A DNA stretch of 64,000 nt from Streptomyces seoulensis (GTDB lineage Bacteria > Actinomycetota > Actinomycetes > Streptomycetales > Streptomycetaceae). The stretch covers positions 4,625,001 to 4,689,000 of the forward strand of contig NZ_AP025667.1 of the NCBI RefSeq assembly GCF_022846655.1. The letters run 5' to 3'. The position numbers were made by a program, and so were the translations under genes. Positions 7,984 through 16,573 of this stretch are shown piece after piece (the stretch's first letter is position 1; the number at the start of each line of letters is the position of its first letter). The notes beneath the pieces were generated by a model that saw nothing but the letters and a program-made list of their open reading frames with translations, was not told the DNA's origin and did not search any database.

Positions 7984-8694
7984 ATGGTGGAGCGACACGA
8001 GGGCGTGGGTGACACCGGCCCGCAGGACACGGCACCCCGGGAGCCCACCACGAGCGGTGCGCTGCCCCCCAGGCTGAACGGCTCGTGGTCCAGGCCCGCG
8101 CGGCTCTGGCTCGCCGCGGTGATCGTGGTGACGGCGATGGCGGTCACCATTCACCTGCTGCTGCTCTTCCTCTATCTGGCCCCCGCGAACGCCATCAGCA
8201 AAGAACACCGGGAACTAGTGAACAGCTACGTCTATCCGGAATTCGACCAGAACTGGAAACTGTTCGCCCCGAATCCGCTCCAGGGCAACATCTACGTCGA
8301 CGCGCGCGCCGAGGTGGAGATGCCCGACGGTTCCCGGCGCACCAGCGACTGGGTGGCCCTCACCGGGCAGGACATCGAGAGCATCCGGGACAACCCCGCC
8401 CCCAGCCACGCCGACCAGAACCTGCTGCGCCAGGCGTGGGACTTCTACACCCGGACCCATGACGCCAAGGGCCTGCCCGTCGGTCTGGAGGGGCAGCTCT
8501 CCGAGGCGTACGTACGCCGGATCGCGGCGGGCCGGCTCGGTCCGGGTCTGCTCGGCGGGCAGGTGGTCAAGGTCCAGTTGCGTTCGACGTACCGTCCGAT
8601 CGCCCCGCCGAGGTGGAGCGACGAGAACGACGCCGAGCCGGTCACCTACCAGACGCTGACCTGGTGGCCGGTCTCGAAGGAGGACTTCCGGTGA
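7984..8694 (+). CDS. DUF5819-type membrane protein
   Basis: 236 residues. A polar N-terminus (~35 residues), one transmembrane helix (about 40-62, LAAVIVVTAMAVTIHLLLLFLYL), then an extracytoplasmic domain containing YVYPEFDQNWKLFAPNP, the motif typical of the DUF5819 family. In many actinomycetes this family is encoded just upstream of an HTTM protein, as here: the TGA overlaps the GTG of the next gene (GTGA at 8691), implying translational coupling. AGGGGG lies just before the ATG; GTG 7987 is an equally good start. Biochemical role unknown. Confidence 0.8.
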   Translation: MVERHEGVGDTGPQDTAPREPTTSGALPPRLNGSWSRPARLWLAAVIVVTAMAVTIHLLLLFLYLAPANAISKEHRELVNSYVYPEFDQNWKLFAPNPLQGNIYVDARAEVEMPDGSRRTSDWVALTGQDIESIRDNPAPSHADQNLLRQAWDFYTRTHDAKGLPVGLEGQLSEAYVRRIAAGRLGPGLLGGQVVKVQLRSTYRPIAPPRWSDENDAEPVTYQTLTWWPVSKEDFR

Positions 8695-9911
8695 CCGCCG
8701 ACACGGAACGCACCCCGGCGCCCTCCCCCTTCAAGGGCATGAGCCGGCGGATCGACGCCAGGATCATCAGGTGCCTGAACGACATCACGGGCCGGGCGCT
8801 CTTCCCGTACCAGGCGGCGATCGTCCGGATCGGCTTCTCCCTGACCTTCCTGCTCTATCTCCTGCGGGAGTTCCCGAACCGGCAGGAGTTGTACGGCACC
8901 ACCAGCCCGTGGTCCTTCGATCTCGCGCAGCGGCTGATCGCCTCGAACGGCGCCTTCTCGATCCTGATGTGGTCGGACAGCGGCTGGTGGTTCGAGGTGG
9001 TCTACCTCGTGGCGATCGCCGCGAGTCTGGGCCTGCTGCTGGGGTGGCACACCCGCACGATGTCGCTGCTGTTCATGGTGGGCGTGCTGGCGCTGCTCAA
9101 CCGCAACGTCCTGCTGGGCGACGGCGGCGACACCCTCATCCACCTGGTCGCCGGCTATCTGGTGCTCACCCGCTGCGGCCAGGTCTGGTCCCTGGACGCC
9201 AGACGGAGACGGCGCGCGGCCGAGGACGGTTCCCGCGGGGACGACGGCGTACCGGTCCGCGTCGCGCTCTGGACGGTTCTCGGCCTCTTCCTCGCGCTCT
9301 CCCAGCTCACCGGGTTCGCGGAACTGTCCTGGGGCTGGGCGCTGTTCCTGTGGGGGATGTGGCTCGTCCAGGCGCTCTGGTTTTGGGTGGAGCGCGGCGG
9401 ACACACCGAGTTGCGCGCGGTCATGGACGCCACGGCCAACGTCGTCCACAACGCGGCGCTGCTGGTGATCGCCGCCCAGGTCTGCATCCTGTACGCGACG
9501 GCCGGGCTGTACAAGATCCAGGGTCCTCGCTGGCAGGACGGCACGGCGGTCCACTACCCGCTGCACCTGGCCTACTTCAGCCCGTGGGGCCCGCTGTCCC
9601 GGACCGTCGACCGCAGTGCCGTACTGGTCACCGTCATCACCTACGGGACGGTCATCCTCCAGGTGGCCTTCCCCTTCACCCTTCTCAACCGCCGGGTGAA
9701 GAACGTGCTGCTGCCCATCCTGATGGCGGAACACGCCTCCATCGCGGTGCTCTGCGGGCTGCCGTTCTTCTCGATGGCCATGGTGTTCGCCGACGCGGTG
9801 TTCCTGCCGACGAGCTTCCTGCGCTGGCTCGGCTCCTGGGTGTCGGGCACGGCGCACCGGCTGGCCGAGCGGGTGCGCGGCCGACGGGACCCGGAGACCG
9901 CCGAGGCGTGA
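8691..9911 (+). CDS. HTTM-domain membrane protein
   Basis: 406 residues with about eight hydrophobic segments. It belongs to the HTTM (horizontally transferred transmembrane) domain family related to the membrane part of vitamin K-dependent gamma-carboxylase. Characteristic features seen: IVRIGFSLTFLLYLLREFP near residue 38, LLGWHTR near 115, LNRNVLLGDGGDTLIHL near 135, and YATAGLYKIQGPRWQDGTAVHYPL near 265 with its Lys and Trp. The start is the GTG that overlaps the DUF5819 stop. The two proteins probably act together at the membrane; the substrate is unknown. Confidence 0.85.
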   Translation: MTADTERTPAPSPFKGMSRRIDARIIRCLNDITGRALFPYQAAIVRIGFSLTFLLYLLREFPNRQELYGTTSPWSFDLAQRLIASNGAFSILMWSDSGWWFEVVYLVAIAASLGLLLGWHTRTMSLLFMVGVLALLNRNVLLGDGGDTLIHLVAGYLVLTRCGQVWSLDARRRRRAAEDGSRGDDGVPVRVALWTVLGLFLALSQLTGFAELSWGWALFLWGMWLVQALWFWVERGGHTELRAVMDATANVVHNAALLVIAAQVCILYATAGLYKIQGPRWQDGTAVHYPLHLAYFSPWGPLSRTVDRSAVLVTVITYGTVILQVAFPFTLLNRRVKNVLLPILMAEHASIAVLCGLPFFSMAMVFADAVFLPTSFLRWLGSWVSGTAHRLAERVRGRRDPETAEA

Positions 9912-9912
9912 G

Positions 9913-10710
9913 TCACCAGCGCGATCGCCGGCGCAGGGCCGCGTCCCCGTCCCCGGCCCAGCGCACCCGGGCCACCAACTGGTGCAGCCGCTGGGTGGGG
10001 CACAGGCCCAGCTCGTCGCGCAGCCGCCGTACGTACCGCTCGAAGTGGTGCACGGCCTCGGACGGGTTGCCCTCCGCCAAGTAGGCGCGGATCAGGGAGG
10101 CTTGGCTGCTCTCGCGCAGCGGGTCGGCCTGGACGGCCGCCTGGGCGGCGACCACCGCGCCGGCGTACTCGGTGGCGTCGATGAACGTCTCGGTCAGGGC
10201 CTCCAGTGCGTGCAGCCGCAACTGCCGCCAGTGATCGGCCTCCAGGAGCGCCCACTCGTCGTACCAGCCGGGTAGCAGGTCGGCGGAGAGCTGGTCCACG
10301 GTCGCCGTGCTGAGGCCGAGTGCCATCGCCGGCACACAGGGGTCGAGGAGGTGCTGGGCCAGCATCCGGGCGTCGTGGACGTCCACCGTGACGTCGGGTG
10401 CGAGACGCACGTCCGTCGCGGTGATGTCGAGCGCCCTGGTCCCGAGCCCGCGCAGCCGGCACAGCGCCGCCCGGAGGTTCGTGTACGCACAGTGCTCGGG
10501 AACCTTGGGCCAGAGGCTGCCCGCGATCAGGGACCGGGGGACGGGGGTGCGGTGGTTCAGTGCCACGAACGCCAGGAGTCGCCGGGAGCCCACCGGGGCC
10601 GTCACCGGGACATCGTTGACGATGAGGTCGAAACCACCCAGGAGAGCGATGCGTACGGAGGGTTTGATCTGTACGACTCTGGACGCGGTGGCTTGGTCAC
10701 CTGCGGTCAT
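9913..10710 (-). CDS. SARP-family transcriptional activator
   Basis: 265 residues, the size of single-domain SARPs. An OmpR-type winged helix occupies about 18-110 (VRIALLGGFDLIVNDVPV, RRLLAFVAL, LWP, ANLRAALCRLRG). The bacterial transcriptional activation domain follows (about 117-265; LLPGWYDEWALLE, HALEALTE, DPLRESSQASLIRAYLAEGN, YVRRLRDELGLCPT). No ATPase or TPR extension. SARPs activate antibiotic or specialised metabolism genes by binding heptamer direct repeats. Such repeats lie at 10935-10974 before the divergent oxidoreductase gene. The stop is one base from the convergent HTTM stop. Confidence 0.9.
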   Translation of the reverse strand: MTAGDQATASRVVQIKPSVRIALLGGFDLIVNDVPVTAPVGSRRLLAFVALNHRTPVPRSLIAGSLWPKVPEHCAYTNLRAALCRLRGLGTRALDITATDVRLAPDVTVDVHDARMLAQHLLDPCVPAMALGLSTATVDQLSADLLPGWYDEWALLEADHWRQLRLHALEALTETFIDATEYAGAVVAAQAAVQADPLRESSQASLIRAYLAEGNPSEAVHHFERYVRRLRDELGLCPTQRLHQLVARVRWAGDGDAALRRRSRW

Positions 10711-10841
10711 AACTCGCCTCAGCGCGTAGAGGGATCAGCCGCGACACGCGTGCCCCGGCCGTGCGGTCGCTGCTCAGAGGGCTGACGACCCGCAGAACTC
10801 GCTGTGGAACCAGCTTGCTGTGGCTGCCTGGGTTTGTCTAA

Positions 10842-10857
10842 TTGTGGCAATTGCCAC
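10842..10857. promoter_or_regulatory. perfect 16-bp palindrome, candidate operator
   Basis: TGTGGCAATTGCCACA is a perfect dyad in the divergent SARP/LLM intergenic region, about 130 bases from the SARP start and 135 from the LLM start. A perfect 16-bp dyad with an AT centre is typical of a homodimeric repressor site. The cognate regulator is not evident. Confidence 0.5.
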
Positions 10858-10934
10858 ACTTTGGAGCCCCTGGCGCCCGGGGGTATCCGGGGCTCTCGAC
10901 CCCCGCTCTCCGCCTGCTCAGCTCCCGTTCCCCG

Positions 10935-10974
10935 CCCTTTTACACCCGTTTTCCGCCCGTTTTCCGTCCGTCAC
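10935..10974 (+). promoter_or_regulatory. candidate SARP binding site: heptamers at 11-bp period
   Basis: CCCTTTT (10935), CCGTTTT (10946), CCGTTTT (10957) and CCGTCAC (10968) follow one another with exact 11-bp periodicity, that is 7-mers with 4-bp spacers. This is the arrangement SARPs bind, upstream of a promoter and next to a SARP gene. The distance to the downstream start (10993) is short, so transcription of the LLM gene would begin very near its start codon. Confidence 0.45.
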
Positions 10975-10992
10975 AACGGGGACTCGTGGTCC

Positions 10993-11964
10993 ATGGTGCG
11001 AATCGGATACACGATGATGACCGAGCAGGCCGGGCCGCGTGAGCTGGTCGGCCATGTGGTCCGTGCCGAGGAGGCGGGCTTCGACTTCTCCGTCACCTCC
11101 GACCACTACTTCCCCTGGCTGCGCTCGCAGGGCCACGCCCCGTACGCGTGGAGCGTGCTCGGCGCGGCCGCGCAGGCCACGTCGCGGATACCGCTGATGA
11201 CGTACGTGACCTGCCCGACCTTCCGCTACCACCCGACGGAGGTCGCGCAGAAGGCGGCGACCCTGCAACTGCTCGCCGAGGGCCGCTTCCGGCTCGGGCT
11301 GGGTTCCGGGGAGAACCTCAACGAGCATGTGGTGGGCCAGGGGTGGCCGGCGGTGGACGTACGGCACGAGATGCTGGAAGAGGCGGTGGAGATCATCCAC
11401 GCCCTGTTCGAGGGTGGCCATGTCACCTACCACGGCAAGCACTTCGACGTGGAGTCGGCCAAGCTGTGGGACCTTCCGGACCCGCCGCCGCCCGTCGGGA
11501 TCGCCGTCTCGGGCGAGCAGTCCTGCGCGCTGGCCGGTCACCTCGCCGACCTGGTCATCGCCACCGAGCCGAAGAAGGAGCTGCTGGAGGCGTTCGACCG
11601 GCACGGCGGCACCGGCAGGCCCAGCGTGGGGCAGCTCCCGGTCAGCTTCGACTCCGACCGCGACACCGCGATCCGGCGCGCGCACGACCAGTTCCGCTGG
11701 TTCGGCCTGGGCTGGAAGGTCAACTCCGAGCTTCCGCACCCGGATTCGTTCGAGTCGGCGACCCGGTTCGTGACCGAGGCGGACGTGGCAGCGTCCATCC
11801 CGTGCGGTGACGATCCGCAGGACTTCGTGGAAGCGGTACGGCCCTTTGTGGAGGCCGGTTTCACGGAGGTGGCCCTGGTCCAGATCGGCGGCCACACCCA
11901 GCCCGCCTTCATCGACTGGTCGGAGAAGACGCTGCTGCCCGCGCTGCGCCACGCCTTCGGCTGA
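10993..11964 (+). CDS. F420-dependent LLM-class oxidoreductase (TIGR03557-like)
   Basis: 323 residues of a luciferase-like TIM barrel. The start MVRIGYTMMTEQAG and TSDHYFPWL near residue 35 match the F420-dependent glucose-6-phosphate dehydrogenase-like subfamily, as do LGLGSGENLNEHV near 103 and the GIAVSGEQS segment. These enzymes transfer hydride to or from coenzyme F420; the substrate cannot be told from sequence. ATG 10993 or GTG 10996 may start it. No strong ribosome binding site is visible, which fits a very short leader. The palindrome and heptamer repeats upstream suggest dedicated control. Confidence 0.87.
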   Translation: MVRIGYTMMTEQAGPRELVGHVVRAEEAGFDFSVTSDHYFPWLRSQGHAPYAWSVLGAAAQATSRIPLMTYVTCPTFRYHPTEVAQKAATLQLLAEGRFRLGLGSGENLNEHVVGQGWPAVDVRHEMLEEAVEIIHALFEGGHVTYHGKHFDVESAKLWDLPDPPPPVGIAVSGEQSCALAGHLADLVIATEPKKELLEAFDRHGGTGRPSVGQLPVSFDSDRDTAIRRAHDQFRWFGLGWKVNSELPHPDSFESATRFVTEADVAASIPCGDDPQDFVEAVRPFVEAGFTEVALVQIGGHTQPAFIDWSEKTLLPALRHAFG

Positions 11965-12077
11965 GCGGCGGCTCGATCCGTCCGGCGCCAACCCCCTCGC
12001 ACCACAAGGCCGTTTGCCGTCGCCACCCGCTGAGCAGTAACAGACAGCGGGGCCTTGTGGCAGCCTCAGGGGGGCGT

Positions 12078-12860
12078 ATGGCGTACGTGATCGTGGTGCT
12101 GTTCGCGGCGGCGCTGGCCGGCTGGGCGGTCCTCGCCCGGGCACGCAGGTTTCCGGGCAGCCTCGCCCTGGCGGTCCTGCCGAGGCATGCCGAGGACCGG
12201 CGTCCGCTGGCCCAGGCGCGGGCGAACGTGCGCACGCTGGAGCAGACGGCCCGCTCGGAGGAGTCCCTCGCGCGGTCCGAGCTGGCGACGCTGGAGCAGA
12301 AGCGGGAGCGGGACCTGCGCGGCGCGGAGCAGCGGGTCGCCTCGCTGGAGAAGCCCGGCCGGGGCAGGCGGCTCGGTGCGCTGGGCGAACTCACCCTGTA
12401 CGAGCACGTGCTGCTGAAGCAGTCCACGACCGGGGCCAGGCGCACCCTGCAACTGGCCGACCTCCGGGTCAGGATCGACTCCGGCGACAGTTGCTACTAC
12501 CTCTACGTCCTCAAGGCCGACGGCACCCCCGAGCGCACCGGCTACCCGCGCCGCACGGGCGAGGGCGACCAGGCGACGGGGTACACCGAGGACCGGGTGC
12601 GGGACTTCGGCGACGCGGTGCAGAGCGCCGTGGCCAAGGAGAACGTCTTCCGGGCGACCCTGCCCGATCAGTTGAAGCAGGCCCAGCGCGACCATGAACT
12701 GCTGGAGCAGGACACCGAGGACGTGGACCGGGCCCGCAAGCGGCTGGGCGAGATCCGCGCCCGCAACAAGGACAACCCCCGTCTCGTCGAGGCGCGTGCC
12801 GAGCTGGAGGCCGCCCGCCTGGAGTGGCGGCGGCACACCGGGCGGATGCCCCCGCCGTAG
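12078..12860 (+). CDS. membrane-anchored coiled-coil protein
   Basis: 260 residues. One N-terminal transmembrane helix (about 3-22) is followed by a long charged helical region (about 50-95, RTLEQTARSEESLARSELATLEQKRERDL), a small folded segment (about 105-180) with a YEHVLL... LADLRVRIDSGDSCYYLYVLK core, and a second coiled coil to the end (QLKQAQRDHELLEQDTEDVDRARK). ATG 12078 is chosen because GGGGGGCG precedes it; GTG 12057 is possible. The family is seen in Streptomyces without assigned function. Role unknown. Confidence 0.7.
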   Translation: MAYVIVVLFAAALAGWAVLARARRFPGSLALAVLPRHAEDRRPLAQARANVRTLEQTARSEESLARSELATLEQKRERDLRGAEQRVASLEKPGRGRRLGALGELTLYEHVLLKQSTTGARRTLQLADLRVRIDSGDSCYYLYVLKADGTPERTGYPRRTGEGDQATGYTEDRVRDFGDAVQSAVAKENVFRATLPDQLKQAQRDHELLEQDTEDVDRARKRLGEIRARNKDNPRLVEARAELEAARLEWRRHTGRMPPP

Positions 12861-12893
12861 AAGGTGGGGCGTCCGCCCGGTGCCCGCCGGGGT

Positions 12894-13391
<498 letters not shown>

Positions 13392-13495
13392 TCACCCCAT
13401 CGGTGGCGCGTCAATGGGCCGGGCGCAGTCCTCCCCCGTTTTCCGCCGCGGACCTCCGCACCGATGGTGACCAGCAGGTATGCCGAAGATCTAAA

Positions 13496-14308
13496 ATGAT
13501 CAACGTGTCCGAGCAGCACGCCCCCAGGTCCCTCATCGTCACGCTCTACGGGGCGTACGGCCGTTCCGTACCGGGCCCGATGCCCGTCGCCGAGCTGATC
13601 CGGCTGCTGGCCGCGGTCGGGGTGGACGCGCCCTCGGTGCGCTCCTCGGTGTCGCGGCTCAAGCGGCGCGGACTGCTGCTGCCGGCCAGAACCGCCAGAG
13701 GCGCGGCGGGGTACGAGCTGTCGGCGGAGGCGCGCCGGTTACTGAGTGCCGACGACCGCCGTATCCACGCCACCGGGCCCGCCGAGGACGCGGGCTGGGT
13801 GCTCGCGGTGTTCTCGGTGCCCGAGTCGGAGCGGCAGAAGCGCCATGTGCTGCGCTCCCGGCTGTCCGCGCTCGGCTTCGGCGCGGCGGCCCCCGGTGTG
13901 TGGATAGCCCCGGCCCGGTTGTACGAGGATGCCCGGCACACCCTGAGCCGGCTGGGCCTGGCCGCCTACGTGGATCTGTTCCGGGGCGATCATCTGGGGT
14001 TCGCGCCCACCGTCGAGTCGGTCGGCCGCTGGTGGGACCTGCCGGCCATCGCCGGGGAGCACGAGCGGTTCCTCGCGGCGCACGGGCCGGTGCTGCGTGC
14101 CTGGGAGGGCCGGGCGGACACTCCGGCGGAGGACGCCTACCGGGACTATCTGCTGGCGCTGGACTCCTGGCGCCGGCTGCCCGGCGCCGACCCCGGCCTG
14201 CCCGCCCGGCTGCTGCCCGCCGACTGGCCGGGTGCCCGTTCGGCCGAGGTCTTCCGGGCGCTGCACGCACGGCTGCGGGACGCGGGCGCGGCGTTCGTGG
14301 GGGTGTGA
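13496..14308 (+). CDS. PaaX-family transcriptional regulator with a TTA codon
   Basis: 270 residues from ATG 13496 (267 from GTG 13505). An N-terminal winged helix (about 10-75, SLIVTLYGAYGR, VRSSVSRLKRRGLL) is followed by the PaaX middle domain (GWVLAVFSVPESERQKRHVLRSRLSALGFG) and the PaaX C-terminal domain. PaaX proteins repress aromatic acid degradation in response to CoA thioesters, but no such genes are nearby, so the target is unknown. Codon 82 (13739-13741) is TTA, so translation probably depends on the bldA tRNA. TAAAAT at 13492 is a good -10 box; if so, the transcript would begin at GTG 13505 and be leaderless. Confidence 0.85.
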   Translation: MINVSEQHAPRSLIVTLYGAYGRSVPGPMPVAELIRLLAAVGVDAPSVRSSVSRLKRRGLLLPARTARGAAGYELSAEARRLLSADDRRIHATGPAEDAGWVLAVFSVPESERQKRHVLRSRLSALGFGAAAPGVWIAPARLYEDARHTLSRLGLAAYVDLFRGDHLGFAPTVESVGRWWDLPAIAGEHERFLAAHGPVLRAWEGRADTPAEDAYRDYLLALDSWRRLPGADPGLPARLLPADWPGARSAEVFRALHARLRDAGAAFVGV

Positions 14309-14374
14309 CCGGGGCGGCCGGTGACCGGCCGCTCGCTCCCCGGAATCGCGCGGCCGTGAGAGGAGTCCTCGCGC

Positions 14375-14390
14375 TGTGACTGTGGTCACG
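14375..14390. promoter_or_regulatory. candidate Crp site
   Basis: TGTGACTGTGGTCACG matches the CRP consensus TGTGA-N6-TCACA at 9 of 10 fixed positions and the Streptomyces Crp form GTG-N6-GNCAC exactly. It lies 217 bases upstream of the HATPase gene start. Confidence 0.35.
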
Positions 14391-14606
14391 CGGCGGGGTC
14401 GGCGGCCCTGTGCGTGTGCCCGTCCCGTCACCGCTGTCACCGGTGATCGACAAGGACGTAACAGCAGGCACGGGAGGGGGTGGTGGGGCGTTCGACGAGG
14501 TGCGTGGTCGGGTATCGGGACCCATGGTGCGGGCCGGTGCCCGCCGACGGTTTCGATGGCCGGACCCGTACCATTTCCTACAGTCGAAGGCAGGACAGCC
14601 TGCTCC

Positions 14607-15056
14607 ATGAACGGACTCGCCTTGCACGAACGCCCCGCCGAATCGGCCTCCTGGCGCATCGCGCTGCCGCACACCGCCGCGGCGGTGCCGGTCGCGCGTG
14701 CCCTGGTGCGTTCGGCCCTCGCCGAGGTGGAGCACACCGCCGACTGCGACACGGCGGAGCTGCTGACCGCCGAGCTGGTGGCGAACGCGGTGGAGCACAC
14801 CGCGGGCAGTGGTCCGATCGAGCTGGTGGTGGAGCTGCGGCCGACCGGCTGCCAGGTCGAGGTGCATGACCCGGACCCGGCGCCGCCCGGCCATCTGACC
14901 CGCCCGGTGATCGAGGAGCCCGACCCCTGGCAGGAGGGAGGGCGCGGCCTGTTGCTGATCCGCGCCCTCAGTTCGTCCTGCGGTCACCGCCCCACCTCGT
15001 CGGGCAAGGCGGTGTGGTTCAGGCTTCCTGCCGTTCCCGCTCAGCGTTCGGCGTGA
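14607..15056 (+). CDS. HATPase (anti-sigma-factor-like) ATP-binding protein
   Basis: 149 residues, single-domain GHKL ATPase of the RsbW/SpoIIAB-like type abundant in Streptomyces. N box: ELLTAELVANAVEHTAG (about 50-66). G1: VEVHDPDPAPP (about 84). G2: EGGRGLLLIRAL (about 112-123). These proteins phosphorylate anti-anti-sigma factors or sequester sigma factors. No partner gene is adjacent. Its last 38 bases overlap the 3' end of the convergent permease gene. Confidence 0.85.
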   Translation: MNGLALHERPAESASWRIALPHTAAAVPVARALVRSALAEVEHTADCDTAELLTAELVANAVEHTAGSGPIELVVELRPTGCQVEVHDPDPAPPGHLTRPVIEEPDPWQEGGRGLLLIRALSSSCGHRPTSSGKAVWFRLPAVPAQRSA

Positions 15057-16464
15057 CCCCGGCCGCCTGGGCGCGGCCCAGCGTGGAGTGCCGGCGCCCG
15101 TAGGCGAAGTAGACGCCGAGGCCCACCACGAGGAAGACCGCGAACTGCACCCAGGTCTGCCAGCCCGTCTCGTACATCAGGTAGAGGCAGAAGGCGACGC
15201 CGAGCAGCGGGGCGACGGGGTAGAGCGGCACCCGGAAGCTGCGCTCCAGGCCCGGCTCGCGGCGGCGCAGGGCGATCACTGCGATGTTGACGACGGCCAT
15301 CAGGGCGAGCGTGCCGATGGTGCACAGGTTCACCACGGCGTCGAGCGAGGCGAAGGCCGCCGGGACGGCGAAGACGACCGCGACGATGAGCGTGCCCGCC
15401 ACCGGGGTGGAGGTCTTCGGGGAGACCTTCTCGAAGACGCGCGGGATCAGTCCGTCGCGGGACATCGACAGCAGGATGCGGGTCTGGCCGTACATCACGG
15501 CGAGGACGACCGAGGCGATGGCGACGACCGCGCCGAAGGCGATGACCCCGCCGCCGATGGTGGAGCCGGTGACCTGGTTGACGACGTAGGACAGCGCGGC
15601 GGGGCGGTTGCCGACCTTCGGGGCGCCGATCGCGCCGATGGCGGCGAGCGCGACCGCGCAGTAGAGCAGGGTGACCAGGCCCATGCAGACGAGGATCGCG
15701 ACGGGGATGTCCCGGCGCGGGTTCTTCGCCTCCTCGCCGGCCGTGGTGATCGCGTCGAAGCCGATGTAGGAGAAGAAGGCCGCGGTGGTGCCCGCGCCGA
15801 TGCCGCCCAGGCCCGCCGGGGAGAACGGGGTGAGGTTGCCGTCCTTGAAGGCGCTGTAGCCGATGGCGCAGAACGCGAACAGGATGACGAGCTTCACGGC
15901 GGCCATGGCCGCGGTGGCCCGCGCGCTCTCCCGCACACCGCGGATCAGCAGCACGGCGGCCATCGCGATGACGATCACGGCGGGCAGGTTCACCACACCG
16001 CCGTCGCCCGGCCCGGCGGACAGCACCTCGGGGAGCTGCCAGCCGGTGAGGCTGTGCAGGAGTTCGTTGACGTACTGGCTCCAGCCGACCGCGACGGCCG
16101 AGATGGAGATGCCGTACTCCAGCAGCAGGCACCAGCCGACGAGGAAGGCGGTGGACTCGCCGAGACCGGCGTAGGCGAAGGAGTACGAGGACCCGGACAC
16201 CGGTATCGCGCCGCCCAGCTCCGCGAAGGAGAAGGCGGTGAAGACGCAGGTGATCGCGGCGAGGACGAAGGAGACGACCACGGCGGGTCCGGCCTGCGCG
16301 ACGGAGTCGGACAGGCCGACGAAGATGCCGGTACCGACGACAGCGCCGACACCGAAGCAGATGAGCTGGAAGAGGCCCATGGTGCGCTTCAGACCATGGC
16401 CCTCGCGGTCGGCACCGGATTCGGCGACGAGCAGTTGCGGGGACTTGATGCGGGGAGCGGGCAT
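15019..16464 (-). CDS. APC-superfamily amino acid permease
   Basis: 481 residues with twelve or more hydrophobic segments, a cationic amino acid transporter (CAT/YfnA)-like APC permease. Signature helix 1: LFQLICFGVGAVVGTGIFVGLS (about 36-57). Later FFSYIGFDAITTAGEEAKNPRRDIP (about 235) is characteristic. The start is ATG 16464 (MPAPRIKSPQ). It lies 109 bases after arcB on the same strand and is the third gene after arcA, so arginine uptake or arginine/ornithine exchange for the deiminase pathway is the likely job (inference from position). Confidence 0.88.
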   Translation of the reverse strand: MPAPRIKSPQLLVAESGADREGHGLKRTMGLFQLICFGVGAVVGTGIFVGLSDSVAQAGPAVVVSFVLAAITCVFTAFSFAELGGAIPVSGSSYSFAYAGLGESTAFLVGWCLLLEYGISISAVAVGWSQYVNELLHSLTGWQLPEVLSAGPGDGGVVNLPAVIVIAMAAVLLIRGVRESARATAAMAAVKLVILFAFCAIGYSAFKDGNLTPFSPAGLGGIGAGTTAAFFSYIGFDAITTAGEEAKNPRRDIPVAILVCMGLVTLLYCAVALAAIGAIGAPKVGNRPAALSYVVNQVTGSTIGGGVIAFGAVVAIASVVLAVMYGQTRILLSMSRDGLIPRVFEKVSPKTSTPVAGTLIVAVVFAVPAAFASLDAVVNLCTIGTLALMAVVNIAVIALRRREPGLERSFRVPLYPVAPLLGVAFCLYLMYETGWQTWVQFAVFLVVGLGVYFAYGRRHSTLGRAQAAGVTPNAERERQEA

Positions 16465-16573
16465 GCGGGTGGTGCTCGTTTCTGGTGGTGCGGACGGCCC
16501 GGTGAGGCCGCTGCGTCGGCGCGGCAAGGGGTGGGGCCAGGCCGTCGGTCAGGATAAGGCCAGGTGAGGTGGG

